Assembly (NCBI GenBank): GCA_950295325.1
Contig: OX485803.1
Location: 59,475,554 to 59,539,553, forward strand
Direction: 5' to 3'
Length of the DNA: 64,000 bases
Source of the DNA: Polytrichum commune
Lineage: Eukaryota > Streptophyta > Polytrichopsida > Polytrichales > Polytrichaceae
In this document: positions 31,397 to 45,488 of the stretch, piece after piece
Numbering within the stretch: position 1 is the first letter of the stretch
Layout of the letters: each line of letters begins with the position of its first letter
Program-made: the position numbers and the translations under genes
Notes under the pieces: generated by a model
Seen by the model: only the letters and a program-made list of their open reading frames with translations
Databases searched by the model: none
Told to the model about the DNA's origin: nothing

Positions 31397-32037
31397 GGGG
31401 TGGGTCCTCCTCTTAGAATAAGGATGAAGCCATGACCCCCACACCTCAGGCAACAAAAAGAAGAAGAAATTTTTTTTGGACCCAACCGAAAAGTGTTGCC
31501 CGCCCCGCCTAACTTCAAAAAGTTGCCCTTGCATTCTTGAAGGTCACCTTGTCCACAAAAGTTCAGTGCACCTCAACTTCAAGGTTCAAAATCCTCTATA
31601 TATATATATATAAATATTTTTTCACTTCTACTGAGTAAATAAGCAAACAATTGGGATTTCTTTTCCGAATCGAAAGCGTCCAAAAAAAATATGAAATTAA
31701 CTTGGAGGTTTTAGACATGAAAATCCCTCATTAGCAATGAAGTGATAATTTTGTAGCTTATCATTTGAAAGAGTCTTTGGCATTTAATAACAGAACTTAA
31801 AAGAATGTGTTAATTTTGATTGATTCTTACTACAAATGTTTGAAATATATTGATTGGAATTTGGACCTTGAAATTGAGGTGCACTCAATATGGGTTTTGT
31901 GGGCAAGGTGACCTTCATAAATGCAAGGGCAACTCTTTTTTATTGAAGTCGGGCGGGACGGGCAGCATTTTTCGGTCGGGTATAAAAAAGGATTTTCTCG
32001 GGTCGTGCGAAAGGCCCCCCAAGCCTTAGGACCCCCC
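31397..32037. mobile_element. DNA-transposon-like element with long (about 140-bp) TIRs
   Basis: The stretch about 31465-31605 is repeated in inverted orientation at about 31850-31990. Shared features are the tract around GGACCCAACCGAAAA, the segment TTGCCCTTGCATTCTTGAAG, and CTTCAAGGTTCAAAATCC. Outer ends are GGGGTGGGTCCTCCTCTTAG and, inverted, GGGGGGTCCTAAGGCTTGGG. No transposase is encoded. A related single arm is at 59328-59520. Confidence 0.6.
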
Positions 32038-33166
32038 AAAAAAAGGCTCGATACGGAATCTTCAACTTAGCACTTGTGGATGCCATGTGTAGCCTACAAG
32101 GCTACACTGAAGGCCCAAAGACTTCCCAGTGCCATCACAAATATAAGTTAGTGACCTCTACCCTCTCGGATCAGAAGAAGCCTGCCCACTATTCCCCGGT
32201 CTACAACTTGCATTGCAGGCCCACCCGCACTTGTTTACTCGATCCCCTAAGTATTCCAGTCTCCTACCACTTTATCATTGTGTCTCATAACTGGCACTCA
32301 ACTCAAGATGCATGATCTTCACATTCTTGGGGGTGATTCCAACATGAGCAAGGCATGTAGAGTAGACAAACCTATTTCCCATAACTTAAGCATTTTTGCA
32401 TAAATGTAATACATGTGTGATATCGGGGTGATTTTGAAATTGATATCACGACGTTTAACAAAAATTCATAATTTATTTTCAAGTGATGAAATTGTTGTAA
32501 ACTTCCAAAGGCAAGATTCTCTCCCAACCCATATTCACAGTTGACCTATTTCCAATAATTGGGAGTCAAAAAGTTGAGTACAATTAGTGCCCTTTTCAAA
32601 GAACCCAAATCCATGCCCGACTTACTTTTTCCATCATGCCGAATGTGAAAGCCACTCATGTAATCCTTCATAACTTTTCCATCGTGTTAGAAAATGACAT
32701 CTACATGTGTGAAACTTCATGACTTTAGGGGACTCTATATAGTAAGATTGGAGGGGGGGGGGGGTAATCGGAAATGGGTATGTCCACTCTAAACTATAGG
32801 CACGTATACACTCTGGCATAAAAAAAATTGTGGTCTATGTGCTCCATTGCAAGGTTACCATAGACAACATTTACTTATTGTTTTGATGGCCGTTGTTGTT
32901 AGTTAAATGCATCAAAGGGTGGGAATTATAATAATATTACAATTGTATACGAGGTACAATCCACTAGTTTATGGTATCTTGTGTCACGTATACTATTTGT
33001 GAATGGTCTAAACTAGATGCCTAGGGGTCTCAAACTATCACATCCGCTAATTACCAATATGATGTGTTTAGTCAACATAAGTAACTTTTTGAAGTTTTTC
33101 ATAATTTTCTCAATCTACATTATGACATGTGCATAGCACATTTGAATACTTGAGATGATGGTTTTG

Positions 33167-33287
33167 CATTTTAGTATGCAAGGGAAGATATCATTGAACA
33201 TACTAATGGCAAATGTCATGTGTTTACATTTTAGTATGCAAGAGAAGATATTCTTTGAGCATACTAATGCCAAGTGTCATTTGTGTA
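33167..33287 (+). repeat. 60-bp tandem duplication
   Basis: Two adjacent units begin CATTTTAGTATGCAAG at 33167 and 33227, with matching continuations (GAAGATAT, CATACTAATG, TGTCAT). The period is 60 bp with a few differences. Confidence 0.75.
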
Positions 33288-35820
33288 CATTTTCAGTTAA
33301 CTTGTAGACCATTATGTAACAAAGGCATATTACACTTCATAACAATATTGAACAAACTCATGCCAAGATATTAGTAAGCATAATGGAACGTTAAGTGTCA
33401 TTCAGTAACATTAATGATGAAGTTGTTGAACATTAGTGTAACTTAGGATATGCCTCTAAATAGGGCAAGCGACATTGTTACATATGTGACAATGAATACC
33501 ATAAACGATGTAGTAGTACCTATCGCTCATCTAGTTGCCATATTGTTGGATATGTGATTTGTCAAGCTATTTTCAAGCATTAAGATACATTTTTAATTGA
33601 TTAAAGGTATTGTAGTTGTGTAGTTGGTTATCACAACATATTGTTATTTTTTTGGTATTTTTTTGACTAAACATAAATTACAACTACAACAAAATCCTCA
33701 GCCATGAGCCTTGCTAAAAAGGAGAAGTCAATGAAAGGAAGAGAGAGAGATAGAATAACCATGAGCAAGGTAGCAACCGTCACTAACTTTGCCAAATTCG
33801 TACACTCCACACCTAAATTTGATTATCACTAAACTTTGAAAACACGTTACTAAGAACAACATCATACAAGATAATAAAGTGAATTCACAACAACAGTGAT
33901 CAAGTTGAGGTATAGAGGAAGGGCGTGAGGGAGGGCTATTTGAAAATGAAGGATCCCGCTTCCAAGGCAGTAACTTGAGAGTAGGGCCTGACGTTTTATG
34001 GAAAGCCCAACACGAGGGGCCCTCTCGTGTTTAAAACATGAGCTTCTCCTTTACATCACTTCAATATTCTCCCACTCACTAGCTACAAATTCGTGGTGTG
34101 TACGTAAACTCATCCATCGCAAAGGTGAAAACACACTAGATGGGAACATCCCATGGTTATATTCTCAGGGCCCACAAACACAAATGCACGTTGTTCAATA
34201 ACGCTATGAGATTTGGTGTCAAGTTAGCTTATAAAAGTAACCTCCACATTGCATATTATTATTTCGTTCTTTTTAGGTTTGATGAATGAGAGTTACGCAG
34301 ATTTCATGCTTCAGTAACTCTATTTTAATTACTCGTCAACGGCACTAGAATGTCAAGCCACGAGTCCACTGTTAGCACCTGCTCGCTTGATCCATCCAGC
34401 TAGCTATAGCTCCGTAATTATATTCATTCAACACGCACATGAGCTCATGTACTCTTCCAACTGCAAATAAATTCCTCTGGAGGACATTTGTTGAACTTTC
34501 GTTTCGAGATTCCTACTTTGTTGAACTTTCATTCCTTCCAGAATGCATGCCCGGCTGTATAAGTTAGTGTGGGCCTCACTACTTGTCGTTGACCCACAAT
34601 AATGAACATTAGCCTAATTGTCGTGGGTCACATCCACTTTCTAGTAAGTGACACCTCTCATATTGATGTCTAATAATCGTGGGCCACATGCTTTGCCTTG
34701 TGAAATGAACTTCAGGATACATTAGTTCTTATTATGACAATAGACTTGACTAGTTTCTAACAATATATTCAACCACTTTCAATTGATTTATACATTATTG
34801 TGGCTTACAATAAATAAGTGGCACATAAATTTGACGTAGCTAATGAGAGACAACGCAGTGGATGAATGGTGTTAGGAACATAGGAGATCAGGGGAGGAGG
34901 GTTACATCGGTCAAATCCGACGGTCGAGAAAGCATAGGCAACGTGGCCTCACCAGAAGCCATAAGTTGTTTTCATCGCCCCATAGACTTCTTCTTGACCA
35001 ATAAATTAACCTCCACACTGCATTGACACAACAATTCTAGCTCACTTGACAAGAAAGAAAATAGTACAACACGCATAGAGGAATTTCTCTCAATCAGGTA
35101 GATTGAAGACTCGCTTTTGTTGAAACTAGAATACATAAGTGAGAAATTTGTGATGCCCTCTTGACCCTTACATGTCTAAGGGGTTCGTTACACAACCTAT
35201 TCACACCATTTTTACGAGTCATCACCAAGTCTTCACTCTATATATTTAAGATTATATTTGTGGCGCATTGTATTACACTTGGCACCAAAAAATAAAATGT
35301 AAATATTGGTGATCACATGTGACATAGATGATTAAATATATTTCACGTGTGTTTTTCCTCATGGACACCTAAATTAGGTATAGTTACATGTATTTTATAA
35401 ATGCGTTCATTACATAAACGTACCCTTTTGACAAAATTGACTAAAAATAAAAACATGTAATTGAAGTACGTGTTGATTTGCATTTAAAAGCCCATACGCG
35501 GTCTCTTGGACTCTTGAGGGTTGTTTACTAGGCCCTTGACATGCTACAAGATTGGCATTTAAGCAAATTTGGACAAATCACTTGTCCAAAAACAATAATA
35601 AGGGATGTGCACTTGTGGGGTCAAAAGCCATCAGACGACATCAACAAAAGCAACCACAACAACCACTATCAACTTCAAAGGTTCGTACTCCATGTCCACC
35701 AACCACCATATCTTGTGCAATTTTGCGATCTAGTGTATGTCGTATTGACAGTTGAAATTGTCCAACATTCATGCATAAATCTAAATATATTTTAAAATCC
35801 TAATTACAAATAATGATCAT

Positions 35821-36060
35821 CAATGAACGGGGAGAACCACTACAGTAGCCAGTCACAAATGAACGGCTTGAGTTTGAGAATCAACCGGTTCAATTTCAAG
35901 ACTTTAGGAAAGTTAGCGATCGATCTAGATGAGTTTACAGAGTATCCCTCAACTCAACCAAAGGAAACCCAAAAGTCGTCAACACGTAACTGGTTCATAA
36001 AAATTAAAAATATGTAAATAATAAAAAGGATCTCGACCGATTATGCCCAAAAACCTCCCG
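35821..36060 (+). repeat. dispersed repeat shared with 51536-51770
   Basis: Both segments contain, in the same order, AATGAA-GGGGAGAACC, an ACAAATG-type stretch, TTGA(G/A)TTTGAGAA, a CGGTT motif, and CGATTATGCCCAAAA (here) or CGATCGCGCCCAAAA (there) followed by a CTCCC tract. The phrase CGATTATGCCCAAAA also occurs at about 17809 in the retrotransposon leader. This is probably retroelement-derived non-coding sequence. Confidence 0.45.
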
Positions 36061-36347
36061 GGACGCTGGTGCTCGTGGTCCCTGCTCCTACGATATTTTC
36101 AAAGGCCAACCAAATGATTTATTGGTTTGTCACGATTCGCATGGCCTGTCCTAACGAGTGTCACCAACAGCCGGGCCCACACTGTCCTCACGGTGCTGAC
36201 GTGGCATTGCATGTTGGCAACAGCAAAGACTGTGTAGGCTTGGTCTCATTCCCTCTCGGTTTCCTTCATGTTGACATTATTGGCGTAGCCGGTCCCACAG
36301 TCTACTTGAGTTCATACAAAACTGTTCAGTCTTTGGTCCGGACAGCA

Positions 36348-36590
36348 GTTAACCCTTAAAGGACATATGCTTTCCCGATACCACACCCAAAATATCTCTT
36401 AAAATTCATTTTAAGCACGATTAACCAATTAATTTACATAGGCTCTATTCTAAAGAAGTATAGATCTTGCTAAGGTGCTCGATTTGGCATTCTAAAAACC
36501 CCATTTGGTGTAATGGAGTAGAAGTTTTGAACAAGATTCTCTCAAAATAATACCAAGCCCGTGGGGCAGCATTGTCCTTTAAGGGTTAAC
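36348..36590. mobile_element. 243-bp element with perfect 18-bp inverted ends
   Basis: GTTAACCCTTAAAGGACA (36348-36365) and its exact reverse complement (36573-36590) bracket a short AT-rich segment. Weaker inverted similarity continues outward (GGTCCGGACAGCA and TTACTGGACC). The same terminus occurs alone at 2267. It is a small MITE or foldback element. Confidence 0.6.
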
Positions 36591-38821
36591 TTACTGGACC
36601 ATAACATCTACCTGTTGCAAAGTCCTCCCTCACAGATTCCTTCTCTACACCCTAAACTCCGTAATATCAACCCCCATAATGTCACTCACTCTCTACTATC
36701 CCGAAACCCTGGGGAACGGATTTTCGTAGTTCAAATCTCACTCCTTATTGTCACATTTCTCTCCCTTATATCATGAATTTTGTCTTTAATGCAAACTATC
36801 CAAGAAGTCAACCTACACCCTCGCATTGCGTCATGTGTCAATATGTGGAGTGTCACTTTCTTATCCGTATTTTTCTTTTTCTTGTCCTTATGCCACTTGT
36901 TGAATGTTGGTGCATGCATGTCACATCGCCGGGGAAGGTCAAGTGGAGTGGACCACACCACATCGTTAAAATGTTGCACTTGGTGTTATTCCATAGTGTC
37001 ACATACTAGATTAATTCTATAGTGTCACGTATCCATGTTAACACTACCAAACTCTGTAATATCATGTGCACTTTGGTTGCCACAGGTGTGATACTACGGA
37101 GTTCAGAGTGTATTGTCACCAGTGAGCCAAACTTACAGGTTTTCTCATCGGACCATCGGTGGATAAAGTTTTATGGCAACTGCTAAGGTAGATGAATCCT
37201 TAAATGGTTATTTTTTTCCGATTAGCCCACTTCTCATAGGATATGAAACATGTGATCAATGCTACAAGATGGTTAGCAATTCCAAACTGAGGCCATAGCC
37301 ACTTTCCTCATGATTATTTGGATCTCATATGCCATGTCTTATTCGCTGTCAAAGTGAAGATTCTCGTGCTCGTCTAAGGACCTAAGAATATAACTATGGA
37401 ATGCCATAGCTAGTATGAATTCTCACTAGTTGTGGCATCCCGTGGTTATATTCTCAGGTCCCACATGAACAAACACACATTACTTAATAATGTTGTGACA
37501 TCTTGTCAAGAGGTCTATTACCATGCAATCAACTTGATATTTGTAGATGTAGAATAAACCTTAGTATATTAATGTAGTTGAATGTTAGTAAGTGGGCCTC
37601 AAAAATAACTTTCAATATTGCCTACATATATTGAAATTTCATAAAATCTATATATCAACAATGTACTAACATGACATCTTGATTATATATCATGACTATC
37701 AATGCTAGACAATAGTTGCAACCCTATATGATGCAATATGATGTGCATGACCGTGTTGTAGTTTAAAGATACAGTCTTATACATGAAGGTGTTTGCCATC
37801 ATGTAGTCATTTTTGTATTGATACATGAATACATGAATACATGATACACATGTATTTGTAGTATAACCATTAGCATTTCTTCCCCATCATGGCATTCGTT
37901 ATAAGTGTTGTACTCTCCCATTTGTTCCTATGCTTTGTAGTATGTGCATTTGGATTGTGCTATGTTACCTAGGAGTACTAGGTGGTGGGTTGGATGTATA
38001 TTCAAAGAATAAATATCTCATCCCAAGGTTTGCTTGCAAATTAGACACTCCATCCCCAATCAACTTTCGCTTTCCAATTTGACAAAGGTTTTAAAGATTT
38101 CGTCATCCATATGATGTAGCTCATGACAATTTGACCATGCAACATGCGTCATTGAAGATAGGGAAATGTTAGCATCTAGATTTACCAACAAATGATCGTT
38201 TAAAGTCATAAGGTAAGAACTGTCAAGATTTTCTCTAAACTTTAAGATTATGATTTGTATATCTACCTCTACTTTAAAATTCTCAATAGCCATTATATTT
38301 GTAGACAACATCAAATCATAGTAAACATCACTCCCCCTTACATATACTATGTACATCAATGCCTCTAAACATTCTCTTCTATGTATTCATATTATTTATT
38401 TGTGATGTCCAAAGAGGATATTTACCTTATTTAAAATAAAAAAATAATGGTGCTATAGTCATTTGTACAAAACTAGGTGAACAATACCCTCTCATATGTA
38501 TACTTTGTAAGCCAAATTTTTAATAGGAGCCTTAGCTACTAGATTGCAATCTATGTACTTTGTGTATGTTATATGGGTTGATGGATGCAAGCACATATTG
38601 TATGTTCTAGGACAACAACAATCACTTGTCAGAAACTAGTTTTTGCAACAACTAGAGCGTGCTATAAATTTACGTCTCTTACACTGTCTAAGTGACAAAA
38701 GGATCAATGAAATCGACAAAAAACGATGTTCTGTATAACAATTGGGTGCATTCAAATCAAGATCATGCACACAATACCCCCTAAATAATACCCTCTTAAC
38801 ACATATGTATACCACAACACC
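36591..38821. other. gene-free AT-rich DNA
   Basis: Open frames at 36773-37022 overlap in three frames and carry no recognisable motif. Around 38240-38400 a stretch (CTACTTTAAAATTCTCAATAG) is an inverted fragment of the repeat family present at 7240 and 38822. Nothing else supportable. Confidence 0.5.
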
Positions 38822-39386
38822 CATGGGGTGGACTCTTCGTATCTTCTACAAACTAACGTGAGTGTAGGAAGAGTTATTATTTGAGACATGAGCGTACATA
38901 ATATGTAAAAGAAAAGAGACATGATTTTTCTCCAGTGTGTACATTTAAAAAGGCTATTAAGAATTTTAAGCTAAAGGTAGATGTAAAAAAGAGGCCCTTA
39001 AGGTTTTAAGGAAAATTGACAATACATATGCTAGTTTCATGCAATTTACCTTAGTTCATCCAAACAACGTGTGTTTTGGGGTCATACTATTATGAGTTAT
39101 ATCCTATGGATGAAAAAAAATCAATGACTTTCTCGTTGGAAAGTGTGAAAGTGAATTATACGTGTAGTAAAGGCCTGTTTATTTCATGATTTATATTTTG
39201 TGTATGTAGTGTAGGCATTTATCGCATTAAAATAAGAAGCTTGGTTAAATTTAGTATCCCATTTATAGCCTATTGTTAGTATGTATATATTTAATTTTCT
39301 CTATAAGTGTTCCATATATAGGTTTTTTACTTCATAATCACCTGCAAACGTCATTTGGATTTCCAATGAAGAGTCCACCCCCTAGG
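38822..39386. mobile_element. MITE-like element, copy 2 of the 7240 family
   Basis: The ends are CATGGGGTGGACTCTTCGTA (38822) and, inverted, GAAGAGTCCACCCCCTAGG (to 39386). The interior is colinear with 7240-7904, which supports a real mobile family over chance inverted repeats. Non-coding. Confidence 0.6.
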
Positions 39387-42300
39387 CCACAACACGTATT
39401 AGTTGTCCTCCCTAAGAACCTACCAAGAGCATATAACCAATTCATTATCTATATGAAAAGGCCACAATCTCGATTGCTTTGAAAGATTGTGGAAGCCTTC
39501 ATTTGTGGCCACACTAGATTACAACCACCAACATAGAGTGACATGATATTATGTTTCAACATCCTTCATTATATTGTGTACATCTAATCCTTGCAAGGTT
39601 TTTGTGTTGAAATTGCAACAATGATTGCATGTCTTTTTGGGTGATCTTGTTGATGTTGGCAGACACATGTAAAAAATGTACATTCAAGATTCTTCATGCT
39701 ACAATGTAAACATTAGATTTGTAAAAATTTCACGTTGCAATCCACTTCACATGGGCATTATCCGACATGAATACCTAAACTTTCACATAGGGAATACCAT
39801 TTTCATTCAATGTCTCAAGATTTTTTTTGAATCATAGATGGGTTGCCACATCTTTGGATTGGGTATCACATAAATCAATTATCTAAAATGTATATTATTC
39901 ACTATCTAACACATGACATGAGATTGTGGTTTTATGTTTTAGATGTTGGCCATTGTCACATCTTTCAAATGCTCAAACTTCAAACAAGAGTAGTCCTCAA
40001 GGACCATGATATGAATAATCCATTATTCCAACACTCATTGGAATGAAATGATTGAGCTCCTAAACATGTCAAGGTCGACATCCACAATTTCTATATGAAC
40101 ATAGTTTTGTTCTCTAGGTGATACCCAACATTTTACCAAGGCGTTGCCCTCAAAAAATAGAAGTCAATGTTCTAATGCAAAATCAAGTATTCATCAGTTT
40201 TGAGCACCCAAAAGTTGGTTTCATATTTTAACATGGCTTATTAATTGCTTTACAAATGGCCCCAACAAAGCCATCCAAGAGATTGGAAATGGCTTTGAAT
40301 GTTACTCAAAAGATTATAATTCTCCCCTTAATGCCGAAGATACAATATCAACATTTTGGTAATTAAGCTTGGTTCAGCATTTACGTTGACTTTATTAGTT
40401 GCTTTAGAAATAACCTAACTATGATTTAAGTATGGAATTTGGACAAATCCAACTATCAATATGATGTACATTAGATCAAAAAACTACACAAATATGGTGG
40501 TTGGTGAACATGCGATACAAAGATTCAAATTTGTGGTTGTTGTGTGGCTTCTTTTGTTGTTGTCATTTGATGTTTTTGTCCCTACAAGTCCACATCCCTT
40601 ATTATTTTTGGGCAAGCAATTTGTCCAAATATACTCAATTGACAGTGATCTCTACAACTCTCCCTATGACTTTGGAAGTTATTTTCAATAAAATCCAAAG
40701 GAAACAAAACTTCTCAACTTGGTGCCGACAATATAAATATCCAACTTTTTCTAACTTCAATATGCTCCCCCCCCCCAAATAAAATAAAATAAAATAAAAA
40801 TAAAAATGGTTACAAATGGTCATCGCAGCTCTTCCCAAGGCTTTGGAAATGATTTTGAAGAATTTCCAAAAAGTTGAAATTAGTATGCTCAACGGTGAGT
40901 GTACAAATATCAACATCTTGGTAACTTTAATTTTGCTCACAATTTCTATTACTTTTCTCGAATGGTTTACAAATGGCATTTGATACACTTCCTATAGCTT
41001 TTGAAGCGACCTTGACAAATCTCCAAGGAATTAAATTTTGTACCCACAATGCCAAGGATAAAAATAGCAACAGTTTGGCAAGTTCATAGTTGGCTCAAAA
41101 TTTCTTTTATTTCTCTCAAATGCTTTATATTTGGCCCTTGCATCATTTATGAAAAGAAAAACACGGAGTTTATGCTTTAGCATGGGCTCCCATGGCAAGG
41201 GGTTGTGTTTTAACTATGTAGTTAGCCACAAGTAGAATTATGTTGTTTTTGAAGAGACAACCACAAACTATTGGTGAAGGAGAAGATTTGTGAAGGATAA
41301 GTGTAAGACGATAGGGGTAGTTAGTTAGTATAAGACGATAGGGGATGATCGGTCCTTCTATGCATGGTTCTATATTGACTACATTGACTACATCAAATGT
41401 GCTCATCACATTGATACGTGTTAGCAAGTTCCTTTTGTACTTCCATCAATGCCCAATTACTTAGGTTTTTATTTTCCCGCAATGCCTCCATCTATTCATT
41501 TCTCCAACCTACATGAATTCTAGTATTATTATCTAGAGAATGCTCAATATTTGGAGTGTGCTTGAATTATTTTCTACAAGAAATTGAATGTTAAATTTAA
41601 CGACAATATTACAAAATATTTCCAAACCCTCATGCCAAGCTTGCGGTTGTAAATCAGGCATTCATTAGGTTGATTGCACTTTGTGTAAACTCTCCACTCA
41701 TATTATCATAAACAATTATGTTGCCAATTATGCTAGGATACCATTGTTATAGGATACTAGTGGGTGTATCTCCACGTATTTTGCCAACCTCACTGCTCAC
41801 ATAATAGCACTCCCCATTACCGGTTAAGTGAAGATTCCTCAACTTAAACAATAAACACAATTACCACAAGGAGGTAACCTATTACAATACTAAAAAGTGG
41901 CCACACTAACACATTGTTCCTCTACTTCAATACCCTCCTAAGCACATTTGCAATCTTTATCACTTCCTCAATCATCTATAAAAAAAACAAAATGGTGGTT
42001 CTTCTTCAAACTAAACTCTACTCCTTATCTTCAACACTTTTAGAAGTTAATTCTCTAATGTCTAAAGATATCCATACCAATATATTACTGTCTAACTTGC
42101 TACAATAGGGTAAGCTTCTACCGTTAACAATATTGAACTAACAACAAACTTGGGAGGGGCATGTTTTTAACACACCCTCCACAATACACCTTTCACACCT
42201 AATATTGTGGGTTGATAATTAGCTTGGGTGGAATATAATGTGGTCCATTGTATTTCATGTGTGGGTTGAGGATTAAAGTGGCTTATAAGTAAATAAAGTA

Positions 42301-44179
42301 TTACCATTCAAATTAAAGTTAAAATATTAACAAAATAATCATATTTTGGGATTATATTGAAAAAAAATTATTGAAAATTTATTTCCGACCACAATAATCT
42401 ACATTTGTGAAGAATTTTTTTGATTCCATACTCCTAGTGTTGAACATATGTTAAGGCTAAAAAATGGCACATAAGAAAGTTATATTGGCATAAAAGTCAT
42501 CACGATATGTCAAAATTATTGTGGGCCATAGTAATAGGTGTGAAATGTGTAGTGACATGAACCAAAAATCACCCTGCGGCTAGAAGTTCATGATGTCTAC
42601 ATAAACTCGTACATTTGGAAAGTGGAAATTCATGAACTAGATATGCTTTAGCATGGAGAATATTTTGACTTTTAGACGTTTTGACTCCGAAATTAGTTTT
42701 CACAAAATATAAATTAGTCTAGTGGGATTTATTGGAAATGAATTAGTCTCCAACCTATAAGGGGGTTGTTTTTACTAGAGCCCCTTCATACATGATGAAT
42801 GAGTCTACATAGACATCATGAAGCTCCAACCTTGTTCAATCCACAGGTACATAACATTTAGTCTATCGAGCGGCTAGGAGGGATATATAGTGGACCCACT
42901 CAATGTTTTGACATAATTCAAGTGACTCCGTCAAATTGGAACACTCATAAGCTAAGTGGGACCAAAAGTTGGCATGATGATTGAATAAGTAGTATGTTTG
43001 TTTCTTGGTTGCGAGTATGTGGGTGTTGTTCCATTTGGGGTCCATTTGTTCCATTTGTTCCTTTTGGAGAGCGTGGAGCAATCAAGGGCATGGAACCTGT
43101 GGAAAAGACTAGAGAACGTGGGTTCAAACCTACAAGGTACATTTACGCATTGCTTGGAAAACCTTGTCCACTAAAGCTAAAGTGCATGATGTTTTTAGAT
43201 GCTCAAGGTTGTCGATGTAGTACTCCTTGTGTAAACTAGTATTTGCATGCATGTATTTTCTTGCTTATTCATTGCTTCTTGCATGCCTATACTTTTTGTT
43301 TGGAATACATAGTTGGGATCTTCGAAGTTACAATGTATATGAATACAAATGAAGACCCAAGGAGTGCATAAGGTAGGAAGGAAAGGAGAGAAGTGGATAT
43401 GATTACAATGAAGGAGGTGGAGAGGAAGTATTGAATGGGAGAGAAGTTGGGTAAAAAGTTCATGGTATAGTTAGTTCACTTGGTTGAGATCTAATCTACT
43501 TTGAACTACCAATGGGGCTCAAGCATTGGAATTGGATAGAGAGGCACATATAGTTTCATGTTCTTATAGAAACATTGGAAGGAATATTCAATTGAGCATC
43601 ATGTGTTGTCCATTCTTAACACCAAACAAGACTTTCCTATGTGGACAAGCAGCTCCCACAATATAGGTTGAGCAAATAGCTAGACCCAACTCTAAACACA
43701 AGTCCCGCGAATATTTCTACATAAAATAATCAAGATCCGACATAATGATAATTAACCAAACTTTTATGTTTTCTTGAGACTCAAATGTTGAGACTTTGCC
43801 TCCATGTTGGGACTTGGGACCCCATGTGAACCAACCCCTTAGTCACCTTTGTGCAGATTCAACAACCTTTAGTGATATAGTTTCCATCAACCCTATTATT
43901 TGGTGGAAAAGGCCAAATGAGTAAATCTAAAAAATAAATAAAAAATTGCGTAGTTTTTCATAAATGAAAATTGCCAAAACTATCTCAAACAATCATAAAA
44001 TTGGATGAAATTACCAAATTTTGGATGAGTATTGTCCATATTTGAATGGAAATATGCAATACCATCACTCCAATGATTGTAGTCATTGGAAAGAAAAAAA
44101 TCAAAACAATGTTGGTTTCAATGGTGAGTAAGTTGGTCTGTTGGCATCTGACAATTACAATACCAAGGCTTTAATAGAC
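39387..44179. other. gene-free AT-rich DNA
   Basis: No supportable gene. An A-rich tract follows a C-run (40764-40805, AATAAAATAAAATAAAAA type). The stretch around 42994-43239 has repeated TCCATTTGTTCC but no gene. I see no paired transposon ends. Confidence 0.5.
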
Positions 44180-44182
44180 TAA

Positions 44183-44778
44183 GGGGTTGTTTACATCATG
44201 TACAATAAAAGTCGTCCCATGTCAAAGGGCATTTTTCCAAGGTCACACTTCTATGGTCCAATTTCTAAAAAATACATTTTTAAAGCCTTTGGGCCCTTGA
44301 CTAGGTGTAAACCAAACAAGGACGAAGAGAAGTGACCATAAACCAAAAAGTGGATGTGCTAATTTTTTTGATATGTATCAATTTTTTAAGTTTTTAAAAT
44401 TTAATTTTTTTGGAAATTCTCTTCATGTTTGACCTTCGCCCCTTATTTCCTCATAACTATGGAAACGTTTGGCCATAAAAAGAATATATTAAATTATTAA
44501 ATTATTAGAAAAATATTAAACAACATTTCTCTACCATGGTCCCCTGACATTTGCAACGAGAGAACCTTTTTTGCTCTTCGATTGCAAACCCCGTTGGACC
44601 ATGACAATGGATAATGTAGGCTTGAAAAAATAGGCCTTTTGGGGACCTCAAGTTCCATGATCACTCTAACATATTTTTCTTGATGTAAACCGAAGTGGTC
44701 CCGGGACAAGCTCAATAACCAATCACATATTTTAGAGGAGCAAGGGACAACTTCATGGTCCATGATGTAAACAACCCC
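44183..44778. mobile_element. PIF/Harbinger-type MITE with TAA target duplication
   Basis: Perfect 18-bp inverted ends GGGGTTGTTTACATCATG (44183-44200 and inverted at 44761-44778) are flanked on both sides by TAA (44180-44182, 44779-44781). A 3-bp TAA/TTA duplication with a GGGGTTGTTT terminus is the hallmark of the PIF/Harbinger (Tourist) group. At 596 bp and without a transposase it is non-autonomous. Confidence 0.8.
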
Positions 44779-44781
44779 TAA

Positions 44782-45488
44782 TAGATATTCCCTATTAGCA
44801 CAATATCGATCTCTAGACGTTATTGATATGTCATGGTCAAAATCCAACTTAGGCAAATGTCACCTACTAAGTTAATGGCTAGGTTTAGCTTACAAGCATA
44901 TTTTGGTGTCACAATTATTGATTATAGAAATCAAGCGTTCTTGCTTTTGAACGCATGTCAAGCGTTTTCACAATCAATCGCTGATCTGAAAGAAGATAGC
45001 CTATAGGTTGAAGAGAATATCCACTTCCATAATTCATAACAATTCAGTTATTGCAAAAAATATTGAAAAATAGAAAGAAATGCTTCTTTTTTTTCAACAT
45101 GGGGAATTCTTTCTCTTATCATACCTAAACTGTAGATATGCTAGATTGCTTAACTGGTCAGGAATGGGTCCGCTACCTGAACTGGTTAGAAACTTCCATG
45201 GGCACAAGAAGGAACACATGAGCAGCAATACAATGTTGCAGACATAGTTTGCTATAGACGACCCACACTTGTAGCTGAAGCCATTTGATAGGTCAAACCA
45301 TCACCAAATCACTGACATTTTCAACGCAGCACTATTTACACTCGATTGAGGCAGCTAAAGATCACCAGAGCCTTAGACAAATCACTCTACATTATAGACA
45401 ACTCAAGACTAATTTTATAGTCATACAACCTAATCTGCTATTATTACAAGAGAAGCGGGGGTTGACACGGATACCTTATTCAGCAGTT
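44782..45488. other. intergenic DNA and 3' flank of the carrier gene
   Basis: Contains the presumed 3' UTR and transcription end of the minus-strand carrier gene that stops at 45489. The plus-strand frame at 45285-45578 overlaps the end of that gene antisense and is not supported. Confidence 0.4.

Larger units (their letters stand above)
32038..36347. other. gene-free AT-rich DNA
   Basis: No supportable gene; the open frames are short, low in GC and unrelated to known families. A G-run lies at about 32754-32764. A segment with GGTTATATTCTCAGG near 34155 recurs near 37445, indicating dispersed repeat material. 35821-36060 is related to 51536-51770. Confidence 0.5.

Noticed and set aside
36773-37022. 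Overlapping open frames of about 80 codons
   Set aside because: Three frames overlap on both strands, none with a motif or a coding-like composition.
43095-43140. tRNA-like GGGTTCAAACC motif
   Set aside because: A T-arm-like string alone; no matching acceptor, D-arm or anticodon stem could be drawn around it.
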